A stretch of DNA of 44,896 nucleotides. Origin: an uncultured Bacteroidales bacterium (GTDB taxonomy: Bacteria; Bacteroidota; Bacteroidia; Bacteroidales; UBA932). The notes below the pieces were generated by a model. It saw only the letters and a program-made list of their open reading frames with translations. It was not told the origin of the DNA and made no database searches. Below are positions 35,222 through 42,846 of the stretch, piece after piece. The stretch is from positions 1 to 44,896 of the forward strand of contig CAMZGD010000020.1 of assembly GCA_947306365.1 (NCBI GenBank), in the 5' to 3' direction. Every line of letters begins with the position of its first letter. Position 1 is the first letter of the stretch. The position numbers were made by a program, and so were the translations under genes.

Positions 35222-35252
35222 TTTGCGAATTCTCAAAAAGTTCCTATTTTTG
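35222..35252 (+). promoter_or_regulatory. Bacteroidota-type promoter of tRNA-Val
   Basis: TTTG (35222-35225), 19 bp, then TATTTTTG (35245-35252), 12 bp before the tRNA. It matches the consensus exactly. Confidence 0.8.
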
Positions 35253-35264
35253 CAGTCCCAAACC

Positions 35265-35339
35265 GGAAGCATAGCTCAGCTGGTTTAGAGCACCTGCCTT
35301 ACAAGCAGGGGGTCACTGGTTCGAATCCAGTTGTTTCCA
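35265..35339 (+). tRNA. tRNA-Val (anticodon UAC)
   Basis: A full cloverleaf can be drawn. The acceptor GGAAGCA pairs with TGTTTCC (one G-U), the anticodon stem CCTGC/GCAGG holds the loop CTTACAA with anticodon TAC, and GGTTCGAATCC forms the T arm. CCA is not encoded. Confidence 0.93.
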
Positions 35340-35340
35340 C

Positions 35341-35376
35341 AAACCGCTGCAGAAGACTACTCTTCTGCAGCGGTTT
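35341..35376 (+). terminator. Perfect 16-bp hairpin after tRNA-Val
   Basis: Positions 35341-35356 pair with 35361-35376 around the loop CTAC. It starts 2 bp after the tRNA, and the stop codon (35357-35359) and last codons of the convergent lipoprotein gene lie inside it. The T tract is short. Confidence 0.75.
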
Positions 35377-35935
35377 CCTTGAAACTGTCGAGCAATTCCT
35401 TGTATCCGGGAATCACGAGGCCGGTGGCCTTGTGGAGGTCCTTGCGGTCGGCTGCATACGTCAGGACGCGTCCGTCGGGCGTCACCGTCGCAAAGGCCTT
35501 TTTGGGTGCAATCTTCTGTCCGCCGACCGTCCCCTTGTAGGTAAACGCATAATCGTAGTACGCCGTCTTCAGCGTATCGTCCCCCATCAACTCCTTCATC
35601 ACATTGAGTTCGTTGTAAATCTTCGTATCCCGCTTGAGCGCTTCGTATTTTCTTGTGGCATTCGTCGTCATGCCTTCGTTGACATACTTCTCGAAAAGTG
35701 TCATGTTCTGATCCAGACGGATGTCGTAAATACTGATGCGGCGCTGGAATTCCGTGGCGAACGAAGTGGAGTCGAGCCGGCTGAGGTCGAAGACCCGGAT
35801 ATCGTACGGCTGGTCGATGTCTTTCATCATTTCGGCGACGATGGCATCGGCCACCGGATCCGCCTGTTTCTGGGTGCAGGCGCATACAGCGAGGAGCGCA
35901 CTGGCGAGCAGGAGCATCTTTTTCATATGATTCAT
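35357..35935 (-). CDS. Hypothetical Bacteroidales lipoprotein
   Basis: A 192-residue lipoprotein with AVCAC at the end of the signal. The mature part is mainly helical (VADAIVAEMMKDIDQ, TEFQRRISIYDIRLDQ), followed by a YDYAFTYKGTVGGQ segment. No family was recognised. Its start ATG 35935 overlaps the anmK stop as ATGA; ATG 35926 would also give a signal peptide. The C-terminal codons are part of the tRNA-Val terminator stem. Confidence 0.78.
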   Translation of the reverse strand: MNHMKKMLLLASALLAVCACTQKQADPVADAIVAEMMKDIDQPYDIRVFDLSRLDSTSFATEFQRRISIYDIRLDQNMTLFEKYVNEGMTTNATRKYEALKRDTKIYNELNVMKELMGDDTLKTAYYDYAFTYKGTVGGQKIAPKKAFATVTPDGRVLTYAADRKDLHKATGLVIPGYKELLDSFKETAAEE

Positions 35936-37005
35936 CTGTTTGGATTACCTTTATAGAGACAGCCGCCGATGTTGTCGTGCAAGGCGCCCGTCACCGAAGA
36001 CAGGCAGTTCGGCCGGTCTGCGACATACAGTGCCCCGAGCAGGGCGAAGATCAGCGCTTCCTTGAAATCGACGGTCAACGGATCGGGAATCACGTAACGG
36101 GCTTGCGGGGCGCAGGCCTGCATCCGTTCCACCAGGAAGCCGTTGCGCGCGCCGCCGCCAGTGACCAGCACCCGGCCGCCCTTCACCTGCCGGCCGACCT
36201 GCAGCGCGACGTGTTCCACAAACGTGGCGAGCACGTCCGCTTCCGGAAGCCCGAACGAATCAATCAGCGGATAGACGTCCGATTCCACCCACTCACGGCC
36301 CAGTGACTTGGGGCCCTGTTGCGTGTAAAACGGCAGGGCGTTCAACGCCGCCAGCAGCTCCACACACACATGGCCGCCCCGCGCCAGCGCCCCGTCGCGG
36401 TCGTACGGAAGGCCGAGCCGGCCGGCATAGCGGTTGAGCACGAAGTTCACCGGACAGATGTCGTACGCCAGCCTCTTCTCCCCTTCCGCAAACGAAATGT
36501 TCGAGAAGCCGCCGAGATTCAGGCAGGCATCGTAGTCGCCGAACAGCACCGCATCGCCGATCGGGACCAGTGGCGCACCCTGGCCGCCCAGCGCGACGTC
36601 CGTCGTCCGGAAATCACACACCGTGTCGATGCCCGAGACCGCGGCAATTCCCGCCCCCGAGCCAATCTGCGCCGTAAAGCGCACGCCCGGCTGGTGGAAG
36701 ATCGTCTGTCCGTGCGAGGCAACCAGGTCCGGTTCCAGCCCGTAGCGTTCCACGAACGCCTTTACCTGAGCGCCCAGATACAGTCCGTAATCCGAATGCA
36801 GACGGGCGTATTCCAGCGCCGTCATCGACTGTGCAGTAGCCAGTTTCCCGCGCAGGTCCGCCGGATAATCCACGCTCTCCGCCTGCACGATCCGGTAATG
36901 CCAGCGGCCGTCGTAGTCGAACGCCACGCAGCAAAGGTCGAGACCGTCGAGCGACGTACCCGACATCAGTCCGACCACATCAATATGAAAATTCGCGGGT
37001 TTCAT
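35932..37005 (-). CDS. anmK: Anhydro-N-acetylmuramic acid kinase
   Basis: A 357-residue AnmK. It has GLMSGTSLDGLDLC (about 12-25), ASHGQTIFHQPG, GQGAPLVPIGDAVLF, NLGGFSNIS and VTGGGARNGFL. It phosphorylates anhydro-MurNAc released from peptidoglycan turnover, giving MurNAc 6-phosphate for recycling. Its start overlaps the M23 peptidase 3-prime end by 26 bp, linking wall hydrolysis with recycling. Confidence 0.94.
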   Translation of the reverse strand: MKPANFHIDVVGLMSGTSLDGLDLCCVAFDYDGRWHYRIVQAESVDYPADLRGKLATAQSMTALEYARLHSDYGLYLGAQVKAFVERYGLEPDLVASHGQTIFHQPGVRFTAQIGSGAGIAAVSGIDTVCDFRTTDVALGGQGAPLVPIGDAVLFGDYDACLNLGGFSNISFAEGEKRLAYDICPVNFVLNRYAGRLGLPYDRDGALARGGHVCVELLAALNALPFYTQQGPKSLGREWVESDVYPLIDSFGLPEADVLATFVEHVALQVGRQVKGGRVLVTGGGARNGFLVERMQACAPQARYVIPDPLTVDFKEALIFALLGALYVADRPNCLSSVTGALHDNIGGCLYKGNPNR

Positions 37006-38617
37006 AGGATTCGTTGCCGCAATTGTCGGTGACCCGTATGCTGATCTCGTGCTTGCCGCGGTCGATCCGATCCTCCCTGAGTTCGAGCGAAACGATGTCG
37101 CGCTTGAGCATCGAGAGGTACCAGTGTCCGTCTATCTCCACGCGGGCGTCGGCGACGCCGGAAGCATCGTCCTGCACCCGGATTCGGATCGTGTTGCCGT
37201 TGACCACATTGCCCTTGCTCCCAAGGAACTGGATGGACGGCGCCGTCGTATCGACGGCGACACAGTATGTGCCGAAGCGCACCTGCGCACCGGTATAGGT
37301 AAGCTTGTCTCCGTAATTGGCCAGATAGGCCTTGTCCGCCAGGTTTTCCGGGATATCCGCCACGATTTCCAGTTCGCCCGGAAGCTGCAGCGGGATATCC
37401 GGCGAACCGACCTGCCACACGTCGGAAAAGACGCCGCGGGCCGGGTCGGGATCCGCCACTTTCCGCCAGGGGAAATTGATGTCGCCGTACAGGGCGCCGG
37501 CCGGCAGAAAAAACGTCATCGTCCCGTCGGAGACCACGTTCTGCACATACCAGAGCCATGGCGTCCAGTTGTACGTCGTATCGCGTTCCGGGAACGGGAT
37601 GCCGTCGTCGCGCCGAACCCGGTAGCGGACCGAAGCCCGGTTTCCGAACCCGTCCGAAGCGTCGAGCCGCACCGTATGCACGGCATCGTCGTCCAGGACG
37701 ATCAATCCGCCGTTACGGCTGGTGATCTTGCCGGAAAGCAGGTTGTTCGGATCGACCCGGCTCTTCACAAGGTCGCGGCCGCCGCCGCGGCTCTCACGGA
37801 ACTCGATCAGCGACTTGATGTACCGGCCCTCGTCGAAGGACACGTCACCTACCTTGAACGCGAAGAGCAAGGTATCGTCGAGCGAGACGCGGTATTCCTC
37901 CACGGCCAGCTTGCCCGGCGTCCCCTCCTGCCGGTCGGTGACGTCGAAAGCGACATAGCTCCGCTGCGGCAGCAGCAGGGTGTCACGCACCGCGGTCGGA
38001 TTCGTGAGGTTGTGGATCCGCCAAGTCCCGGGAACGGGAAGCGTGTCAAGTCCGTAGAAACATACGCGGTGAAACTGGGGGCTCGTCCTGTCGACGGGCC
38101 GGTAAACGCCCTGCGAAAGGTAGTTCAGCGGCAGTTCCCGCTCCGTATCCCGGATCTCCATATGGAGATGCGGGCCGGCCGAGGAACCCGTGTTGCCCAC
38201 CAGCCCGACGATGTCGCCCTGCTGAACAGGGAACGCCTCGGGACCGAAAGTCAGGTCCACGCTGAAGCGTTCGCGGTCGTACTGCGCCTGCTCCACAAAG
38301 CGGGCCACCGCATCGCTGAAGCGCAGCAGATGGCCGTACACCGAGGTCGTCCCGTCGGGATGCGTGATATAGAGTCCGTTTCCGTAACCCCAGGGAGAAA
38401 CCGTCACGCGGGAGATATAGCCGCTCTTGATGGCGTGGACCGGGTCGCCCACCTTTCCGCCGACGCGCCAGTCGAGGCCGCCGTGGAAATGGTCGTGCCG
38501 CAGTTCACCGTAATTGCCGGAAAACGACATCGGCACATCGAGCGGCGGAATCGCCGGCTCCTGTGCCAATGCGCTTGCACTCATCAGGAGTGCGACCATC
38601 CATCCCAGCCGCTTCAT
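36980..38617 (-). CDS. M23 (LytM) family metallopeptidase
   Basis: A 545-residue exported protein (signal 1-18, ending SALAQ). The M23 zinc motifs are HFHGGLDWR (His45, Asp49) and GPHLHMEIRD. The roughly 350 residues after it are beta-rich, without further motif recognised. M23 enzymes cut peptide bridges of peptidoglycan. ATG 38617 overlaps the dnaJ stop by one base (TGATG). The next gene, anmK, recycles wall sugar. Confidence 0.91.
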   Translation of the reverse strand: MKRLGWMVALLMSASALAQEPAIPPLDVPMSFSGNYGELRHDHFHGGLDWRVGGKVGDPVHAIKSGYISRVTVSPWGYGNGLYITHPDGTTSVYGHLLRFSDAVARFVEQAQYDRERFSVDLTFGPEAFPVQQGDIVGLVGNTGSSAGPHLHMEIRDTERELPLNYLSQGVYRPVDRTSPQFHRVCFYGLDTLPVPGTWRIHNLTNPTAVRDTLLLPQRSYVAFDVTDRQEGTPGKLAVEEYRVSLDDTLLFAFKVGDVSFDEGRYIKSLIEFRESRGGGRDLVKSRVDPNNLLSGKITSRNGGLIVLDDDAVHTVRLDASDGFGNRASVRYRVRRDDGIPFPERDTTYNWTPWLWYVQNVVSDGTMTFFLPAGALYGDINFPWRKVADPDPARGVFSDVWQVGSPDIPLQLPGELEIVADIPENLADKAYLANYGDKLTYTGAQVRFGTYCVAVDTTAPSIQFLGSKGNVVNGNTIRIRVQDDASGVADARVEIDGHWYLSMLKRDIVSLELREDRIDRGKHEISIRVTDNCGNESYETREFSY

Positions 38618-39735
38618 CACGATTTCGGCGTGAACGACGATGAATTCCGCCAGCCTTCCACAATCTCCTTCTCCTTGCGGTCGAGCCGTTTGGGCACATA
38701 GACCTGCACGTAGATCAGGTAATCGCCCGTTCCGTAGCCGTTGACTTCCGGGATGCCTTTTCCGCGCAGTTTGAGGATCTTGCCCGGCTGCGTGCCGGGA
38801 TCGATCTTGATCTTGAGCTTGCTGTCGATATAGGGAATCTCCACCGAGCAGCCGAGAATGGCGTCGGGGATGGACAGGTTCAGCGTATATACCAGGTCGT
38901 TTCCGTCGCGCTGGAGCCCGCCTTCCTTCGGCGCTTCCTCCTCGATCACCACCAGCAGGTTGCCGGGCACACCGCCGTTGCGGGCCGCATTGCCCTTGCC
39001 CTGGATGGTGAGCTGCATGCCTTCCTGCACGCCGGCCGGAATCTTGAACGTGATCTCCTCCGCATTCTTCACAAGACCGGTGCCGCTGCATTTACGGCAG
39101 GGGTTGGTGATCTTCTTGCCTTCCCCGCCGCAATACGGGCACGGTGAAGTAGTCTGCATCTGGCCGAGGATCGTGTTGGCGATCTTCGTCACCACGCCGG
39201 TGCCGTGGCAATGGTCGCACGTCTTGATATCCGCTTCCGATGCGGCGCCCCGTCCCTGGCAGTCGGGACAGGTCACCATCTTGTTGATCTTGACCGTTTT
39301 CTCGACGCCTTTCACGACCTCCGCAAGGCTCAGCTTCACCTTGATGCGGATGTCGCTGCCCCGGGTCGTCCGCCGGGCGCTGCTCCGCGATCCGCCGAAG
39401 CCGCTGAAACCGCCGAAACCGCCGCCGAACGCACTGCCGAAGATGTCGCCGAACTGCGAGAAGATGTCTTCCATCGAGAAGCCGCCGCTGCTGAAACCGC
39501 CCTGGCCGCTCATGCCCGCATGGCCGAACTGGTCGTACCGGGCCCGCTTCTGCGGGTCGCTCAGCACATCGTACGCCTCGGCCGCCTCCTTGAATTTCTC
39601 TTCGGCCGCCTTGTCGCCCGGATTCTTGTCAGGATGATATTCGATGGCCTTCTTGCGGTAGGCCTTCTTGATTTCCTCCGCCGTGGCGCTCTTGTCCACG
39701 CCGAGGACCTCGTAGTAATCTCTTTTGTCCGCCAT
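38617..39735 (-). CDS. dnaJ: Chaperone DnaJ
   Basis: A 372-residue type I DnaJ. J domain [24 protein letters not shown] with HPD (about 34-36), a Gly/Phe-rich linker, four zinc motifs ([32 protein letters not shown]) and a C-terminal client-binding part. Works with DnaK and GrpE; lies 15 bp after grpE. Confidence 0.97.
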   Translation of the reverse strand: MADKRDYYEVLGVDKSATAEEIKKAYRKKAIEYHPDKNPGDKAAEEKFKEAAEAYDVLSDPQKRARYDQFGHAGMSGQGGFSSGGFSMEDIFSQFGDIFGSAFGGGFGGFSGFGGSRSSARRTTRGSDIRIKVKLSLAEVVKGVEKTVKINKMVTCPDCQGRGAASEADIKTCDHCHGTGVVTKIANTILGQMQTTSPCPYCGGEGKKITNPCRKCSGTGLVKNAEEITFKIPAGVQEGMQLTIQGKGNAARNGGVPGNLLVVIEEEAPKEGGLQRDGNDLVYTLNLSIPDAILGCSVEIPYIDSKLKIKIDPGTQPGKILKLRGKGIPEVNGYGTGDYLIYVQVYVPKRLDRKEKEIVEGWRNSSSFTPKS

Positions 39736-39750
39736 CGCTACCGTACCTCC

Positions 39751-40323
39751 TTAAATGCCGACCACAACCTTGGCGAAGCGGATCACCTTCCCGTTGAGGG
39801 TATATCCTTGCTGCGTCACGTCGATCACCGTATTCTTCTTCTCAGGATCCTCCACCGGGAACTGCGCGACCGCCTCGTGATAGTCGGTGTCGAACGCGGC
39901 GCCGAGCGCTTCGATGCGTTCCACGCCACGCTGGTTGAGATAACCCATCAACTTGTTGTAGATCAGCTCCGTACCCTCGACGGCCGCGGATGCGGCATCC
40001 GAATCCCGCAAGACCTTCATCGCACGTTCGCAATCGTCCAGCACGGGCAGGAAGCCCGCCAGGACATCCTTGGCGGCATTGTCGATCAGCTCAATCCGTT
40101 CCCGGGCGGTACGACGGCGGTAATTGTCCCATTCGGCCTGCAGCCGAAGGTACTGGTCACGCGCCTGCTCCACCTCGCCGGTCAGCGCCTTGATCTGTTC
40201 CGCCTGTTCGGCGATCTTCCGCTTCCTGCGGTCTTTTTCCTTCTCTTCCTTATGGGGCGCCTCCTGCGTTTCCGCGGGCGTCTCCAGGTTCTCTTCGATT
40301 ATTTCTTTTTCTTCGTTTTCCAT
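39751..40323 (-). CDS. grpE: Nucleotide exchange factor GrpE
   Basis: A 190-residue GrpE. The acidic N-terminus is followed by a long coiled coil (about 25-80, EQAEQIKALTGEVEQARDQY, RLQAEWDNYRRRTARE) and the family end GYTLNGKVIRFAKVVVG. It releases ADP from DnaK. First gene of the run grpE-dnaJ-M23-anmK-lipoprotein. Confidence 0.96.
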   Translation of the reverse strand: MENEEKEIIEENLETPAETQEAPHKEEKEKDRRKRKIAEQAEQIKALTGEVEQARDQYLRLQAEWDNYRRRTARERIELIDNAAKDVLAGFLPVLDDCERAMKVLRDSDAASAAVEGTELIYNKLMGYLNQRGVERIEALGAAFDTDYHEAVAQFPVEDPEKKNTVIDVTQQGYTLNGKVIRFAKVVVGI

Positions 40324-40347
40324 ATTCTTACGGACTATATCCGGTCA

Positions 40348-40378
40348 CAAAGATAATCAAAATACCTGCCATCGCGAA
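40348..40378 (-). promoter_or_regulatory. Probable promoter of grpE
   Basis: TATCTTTG (40355-40348) preceded at 19 bp by TTCG (40378-40375), one mismatch from TTTG. It lies 25 bp before the ATG. No CIRCE repeat is present. Confidence 0.6.
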
Positions 40379-40398
40379 ATGCCGGACAAAATGGCAGG
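40365..40398. repeat. 8-bp inverted repeat across the grpE promoter
   Basis: CCTGCCAT (40365-40372) and ATGGCAGG (40391-40398) form a perfect inverted repeat with an 18-base spacer. It spans the -33 region of the grpE promoter and could be an operator. Confidence 0.5.
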
Positions 40399-40421
40399 AA
40401 GGAACAGTTTTTCAAAAAACT

Positions 40422-40453
40422 ATTGGATTATTCAACTATTTGCCATACATTTG
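40422..40453 (+). promoter_or_regulatory. Bacteroidota-type promoter of tRNA-Glu
   Basis: ATTG (40422-40425, one mismatch) is followed after 20 bp by TACATTTG (40446-40453), 17 bp before the tRNA. Confidence 0.65.
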
Positions 40454-40470
40454 CAGTCCAATCTTGGAAC

Positions 40471-40543
40471 GGCGCTATCGAATAAGGGTTTAGTTCGCGG
40501 CCCTCTCAAGGCTGAAATCCGGGTTCGAATCCCGGTAGCGCTA
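40471..40543 (+). tRNA. tRNA-Glu (anticodon CUC)
   Basis: Acceptor GGCGCTA pairs with TAGCGCT (one G-U). The anticodon stem CGGCC/GGCTG holds the loop CTCTCAA, anticodon CTC, reading GAG. The T arm is CCGGGTTCGAATCCCGG. CCA is not encoded. Confidence 0.9.
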
Positions 40544-40545
40544 CA

Positions 40546-40579
40546 AAAATAAGCCTGGCAGATCTGCCAGGCTTATTTT
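40546..40579. terminator. 34-bp perfect palindrome shared by tRNA-Glu and nadD
   Basis: 17 bases on each side are fully complementary (center between 40562 and 40563), with A and T tracts at the ends. It follows the tRNA by 2 bp and includes the TAA stop of nadD (40573-40575), so it can end transcription from both sides. Confidence 0.8.
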
Positions 40580-41136
40580 GTACGTTGATTCCGGATTTCG
40601 GTGGACGAGATAGGGTTCTGGGGCGCGTCGGCAAAATACGTCACACCCTTGCAGGCGGGACCGGCATTCAGGCGGTCGACCACCGGACCGGCGTCGTATC
40701 CCGGCCGGGGATAGACCCAGACCGCAAAATCCCGCAGGATCTCGTCTCCCTTGTACCAGCGTTCCAGCGAACCGATGTTGTCGCCGCCCATCACCAGCAC
40801 GAATTCACGGTCAGGTTCCGTCTGCTGCAGGTGGCGCAGCGTATGGATGGTGTAGCAAGGGGGCGCCAGCCGGAACTCCACGTCCGAGACTGTCACGGCC
40901 AGGCCGGCCGCCGCAATGGCGGCACGGGCGTCCGAAAGCCGTTTCTGCGCATTGTCGAGCAGTCCCTGCCCCTCCTTGAACGGACTCTGCGGAGACACCA
41001 CCAGCCGCACCTCGGCCGCCTTCGTATGGTCGAGCAGATAGCGCAGGATGGCCAGATGGCCCTCGTGGATCGGATTGAACGACCCGAACAGGAGCGCCAC
41101 CACGGGCCGCTTCCGACTCCGGCGGAACAGGCACAT
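40573..41136 (-). CDS. nadD: Nicotinate-nucleotide adenylyltransferase, C-terminally short
   Basis: A 187-residue NadD with GSFNPIHEGHL (nucleotide-binding HxGH), VVSPQSPFK and PISSTEIR near the end. It converts nicotinate mononucleotide to deamido-NAD. Most relatives have some 20-30 residues after ISSTxIR; here only five remain before the stop inside the tRNA-Glu terminator. Neither other frame continues the family sequence. ATG 41136 is preferred to an overlapping GTG. It follows gmk by 4 bp. Confidence 0.9.
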   Translation of the reverse strand: MCLFRRSRKRPVVALLFGSFNPIHEGHLAILRYLLDHTKAAEVRLVVSPQSPFKEGQGLLDNAQKRLSDARAAIAAAGLAVTVSDVEFRLAPPCYTIHTLRHLQQTEPDREFVLVMGGDNIGSLERWYKGDEILRDFAVWVYPRPGYDAGPVVDRLNAGPACKGVTYFADAPQNPISSTEIRNQRTK

Positions 41137-41140
41137 CACC

Positions 41141-41704
41141 CTAGCGTTTCAGGAATTCCCCGACCACCCGGTCCGCTTCGGCCAGGCAGGTCGCCAGGTC
41201 GTCGTTGAGCAGGATATAGTCGAACTTGGGCTGGTACATCATCTCGACGCGCGCCTTGCGCACCCGTTCGTCGATGAATTCCGGCGAATCCGTGCCGCGC
41301 TTTTCCAGCCGCCGGCGGATCTCCTTGATGGACGGCGCCTTGATGAAGATGGAAAGTGCGTTCTCCCCGAAGTATTTCTTGAGGTTCACGCCGCCCTTCA
41401 CGTCGACGTCGAACAGGATCACCTTGTCCATGCCCCAGATCCGGTCCACCTCCGACTTCAGCGTGCCGTAGAACACACCGGCATATACCTGCTCGTGCTC
41501 GACGAACGCACCGGCCGCGATGCGGCGGCGGAACTCCGCTTCCGAAATGAAATAATACGCTTCCCCGTCCTTCTCGGTCCCGCGCGGGGCGCGGGTGGTC
41601 GCAGAGACCGAAAAGGCAAAACAGTCAAACGATTCCAGCAGATGATTGACCACCGTCGTCTTGCCCGATCCGGACGGAGCCGACACGATAACAACTTTTC
41701 CCAT
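41141..41704 (-). CDS. gmk: Guanylate kinase
   Basis: A 187-residue enzyme with the P-loop SAPSGSGKTT (8-17), the guanylate-binding SVSATTRAPRGTEKDG and YYFIS segments, and VKGGVNLK. It phosphorylates GMP. Promoter-like TATTTTTG lies upstream. Confidence 0.96.
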   Translation of the reverse strand: MGKVVIVSAPSGSGKTTVVNHLLESFDCFAFSVSATTRAPRGTEKDGEAYYFISEAEFRRRIAAGAFVEHEQVYAGVFYGTLKSEVDRIWGMDKVILFDVDVKGGVNLKKYFGENALSIFIKAPSIKEIRRRLEKRGTDSPEFIDERVRKARVEMMYQPKFDYILLNDDLATCLAEADRVVGEFLKR

Positions 41705-41727
41705 CGATAATAGCGATTAGTCGATTA

Positions 41728-41735
41728 CAAAAATA
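41728..41735 (-). promoter_or_regulatory. -7 element of the gmk-nadD pair
   Basis: TATTTTTG on the minus strand, 24 bp before ATG 41704. No TTTG lies at the expected upstream distance. Confidence 0.5.
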
Positions 41736-41757
41736 GGAATTCTTGGCGAAAATCCAC

Positions 41758-41765
41758 TATATTTG
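41758..41765 (+). promoter_or_regulatory. -7 element of the aldolase gene
   Basis: TATATTTG, 32 bp before ATG 41797. It is back to back with the gmk element, so the two genes share one short control region. Confidence 0.5.
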
Positions 41766-41796
41766 CAATTAAGAATTCTCTAAAAACAAACACGAT

Positions 41797-42798
41797 ATGG
41801 TTTCCTACAAAGAATTGGGCCTTGTCAACACCCGGGCGATGTTCGCCAAGGCAGTGAAAGGCGGCTACGCCATTCCGGCATTCAACTTCAACAACATGGA
41901 ACAACTGCAGGCCATCATCAAGGCCTCGGCCGAAACCAAGTCTCCCGTCATTCTCCAGATCTCCAAGGGCGCCCGCAACTACGCGAACCAGACGCTCCTC
42001 CGCTATATGGCGGAAGGCGCCGTCCAGTATGCGAAGGAACTGGGCTGGCGTCGTCCCCAGATCGTCCTGCACCTCGACCACGGCGACAGCTACGAGCTCT
42101 GCAAGAACTGCATCCAGATGGGCTTCTCCTCGGTGATGATCGACGGCAGCTCCCTGCCCTACGACGAGAACGTCGCCCTCACCAAGAAGGTGGTCCGCTA
42201 CGCACACCGTTACGATGTGACCGTGGAGGCCGAGCTCGGCGTCCTGGCCGGTGTCGAAGACGAAGTGTCCGCCGAAGAATCGCACTACACCAAGCCTGAG
42301 GAGGTGATCGACTTCGTGACCAAGACCGGCTGCGACTCCCTGGCCATCTCCATCGGAACGTCGCACGGCGCCTACAAGTTCAAACCCGAACAGTGCACCC
42401 GCGACCCGAAGACCGGCAAGCTCGTTCCGCCTCCGCTCGCATTCGACGTGCTGAAACAGATCGAGAAGAAGCTTCCGGGCTTCCCCATCGTCCTCCACGG
42501 ATCCTCCTCCGTCCCGCAGGAGTATGTGGACATCATCAATACGCACGGCGGCAAGCTCCCCGATGCGGTGGGCATCCCCGAGGAGCAGCTCCGCAAGGCC
42601 GCGAAGAGCGCCGTCTGCAAGATCAACATCGACTCCGACTCCCGCCTCGCGATGACGGCGGCCGTCCGCAAGGTCTTCGTCGACAAGCCCGGCGAATTCG
42701 ACCCGCGCAAATATCTGGGCCCCGCCCGCGACGAAATGGTCAAGCTTTACAAGCACAAGATCATCAACGTCCTCGGCTCTGACGGAAAAGCCAGATAA
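41797..42798 (+). CDS. fba: Class II fructose-bisphosphate aldolase
   Basis: A 333-residue zinc aldolase. IPAFNFNNMEQ, HLDHGDSYE (zinc ligand His), EAELGVLAGVED, GTSHGAYKF and HGSSSVP are present. It interconverts fructose 1,6-bisphosphate and triose phosphates in glycolysis and gluconeogenesis. It stands alone between two opposite genes and ends in a strong terminator. Confidence 0.95.
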   Translation: MVSYKELGLVNTRAMFAKAVKGGYAIPAFNFNNMEQLQAIIKASAETKSPVILQISKGARNYANQTLLRYMAEGAVQYAKELGWRRPQIVLHLDHGDSYELCKNCIQMGFSSVMIDGSSLPYDENVALTKKVVRYAHRYDVTVEAELGVLAGVEDEVSAEESHYTKPEEVIDFVTKTGCDSLAISIGTSHGAYKFKPEQCTRDPKTGKLVPPPLAFDVLKQIEKKLPGFPIVLHGSSSVPQEYVDIINTHGGKLPDAVGIPEEQLRKAAKSAVCKINIDSDSRLAMTAAVRKVFVDKPGEFDPRKYLGPARDEMVKLYKHKIINVLGSDGKAR

Positions 42799-42813
42799 TA
42801 AAAGCCAAACCAT

Positions 42814-42846
42814 AAAAAAAGAGGCTCTCGCGAGCCTCTTTTTTTT
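42814..42846. terminator. Strong bidirectional terminator
   Basis: Arms 42814-42827 and 42832-42845 form a 14-bp stem with loop TCGC. Seven A precede and eight T follow the GC part, so both strands have a U tract. The stop codon of the S9 peptidase (42845-42847) overlaps the tract. Confidence 0.9.

Noticed and set aside
35217-35224. AAAATTTG on the minus strand as a promoter of the hydrolase at 34104-35201
   Set aside because: It differs from TAnnTTTG at the first base and has no TTTG at the right distance; it also overlaps the tRNA-Val promoter.
40324-40420. CIRCE element before grpE
   Set aside because: No TTAGCACTC-N9-GAGTGCTAA or close variant was found.
40573-40620. Frameshift at the end of nadD
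   Set aside because: The two other frames after ISSTEIR do not continue NadD-like sequence; they run into the terminator and tRNA.
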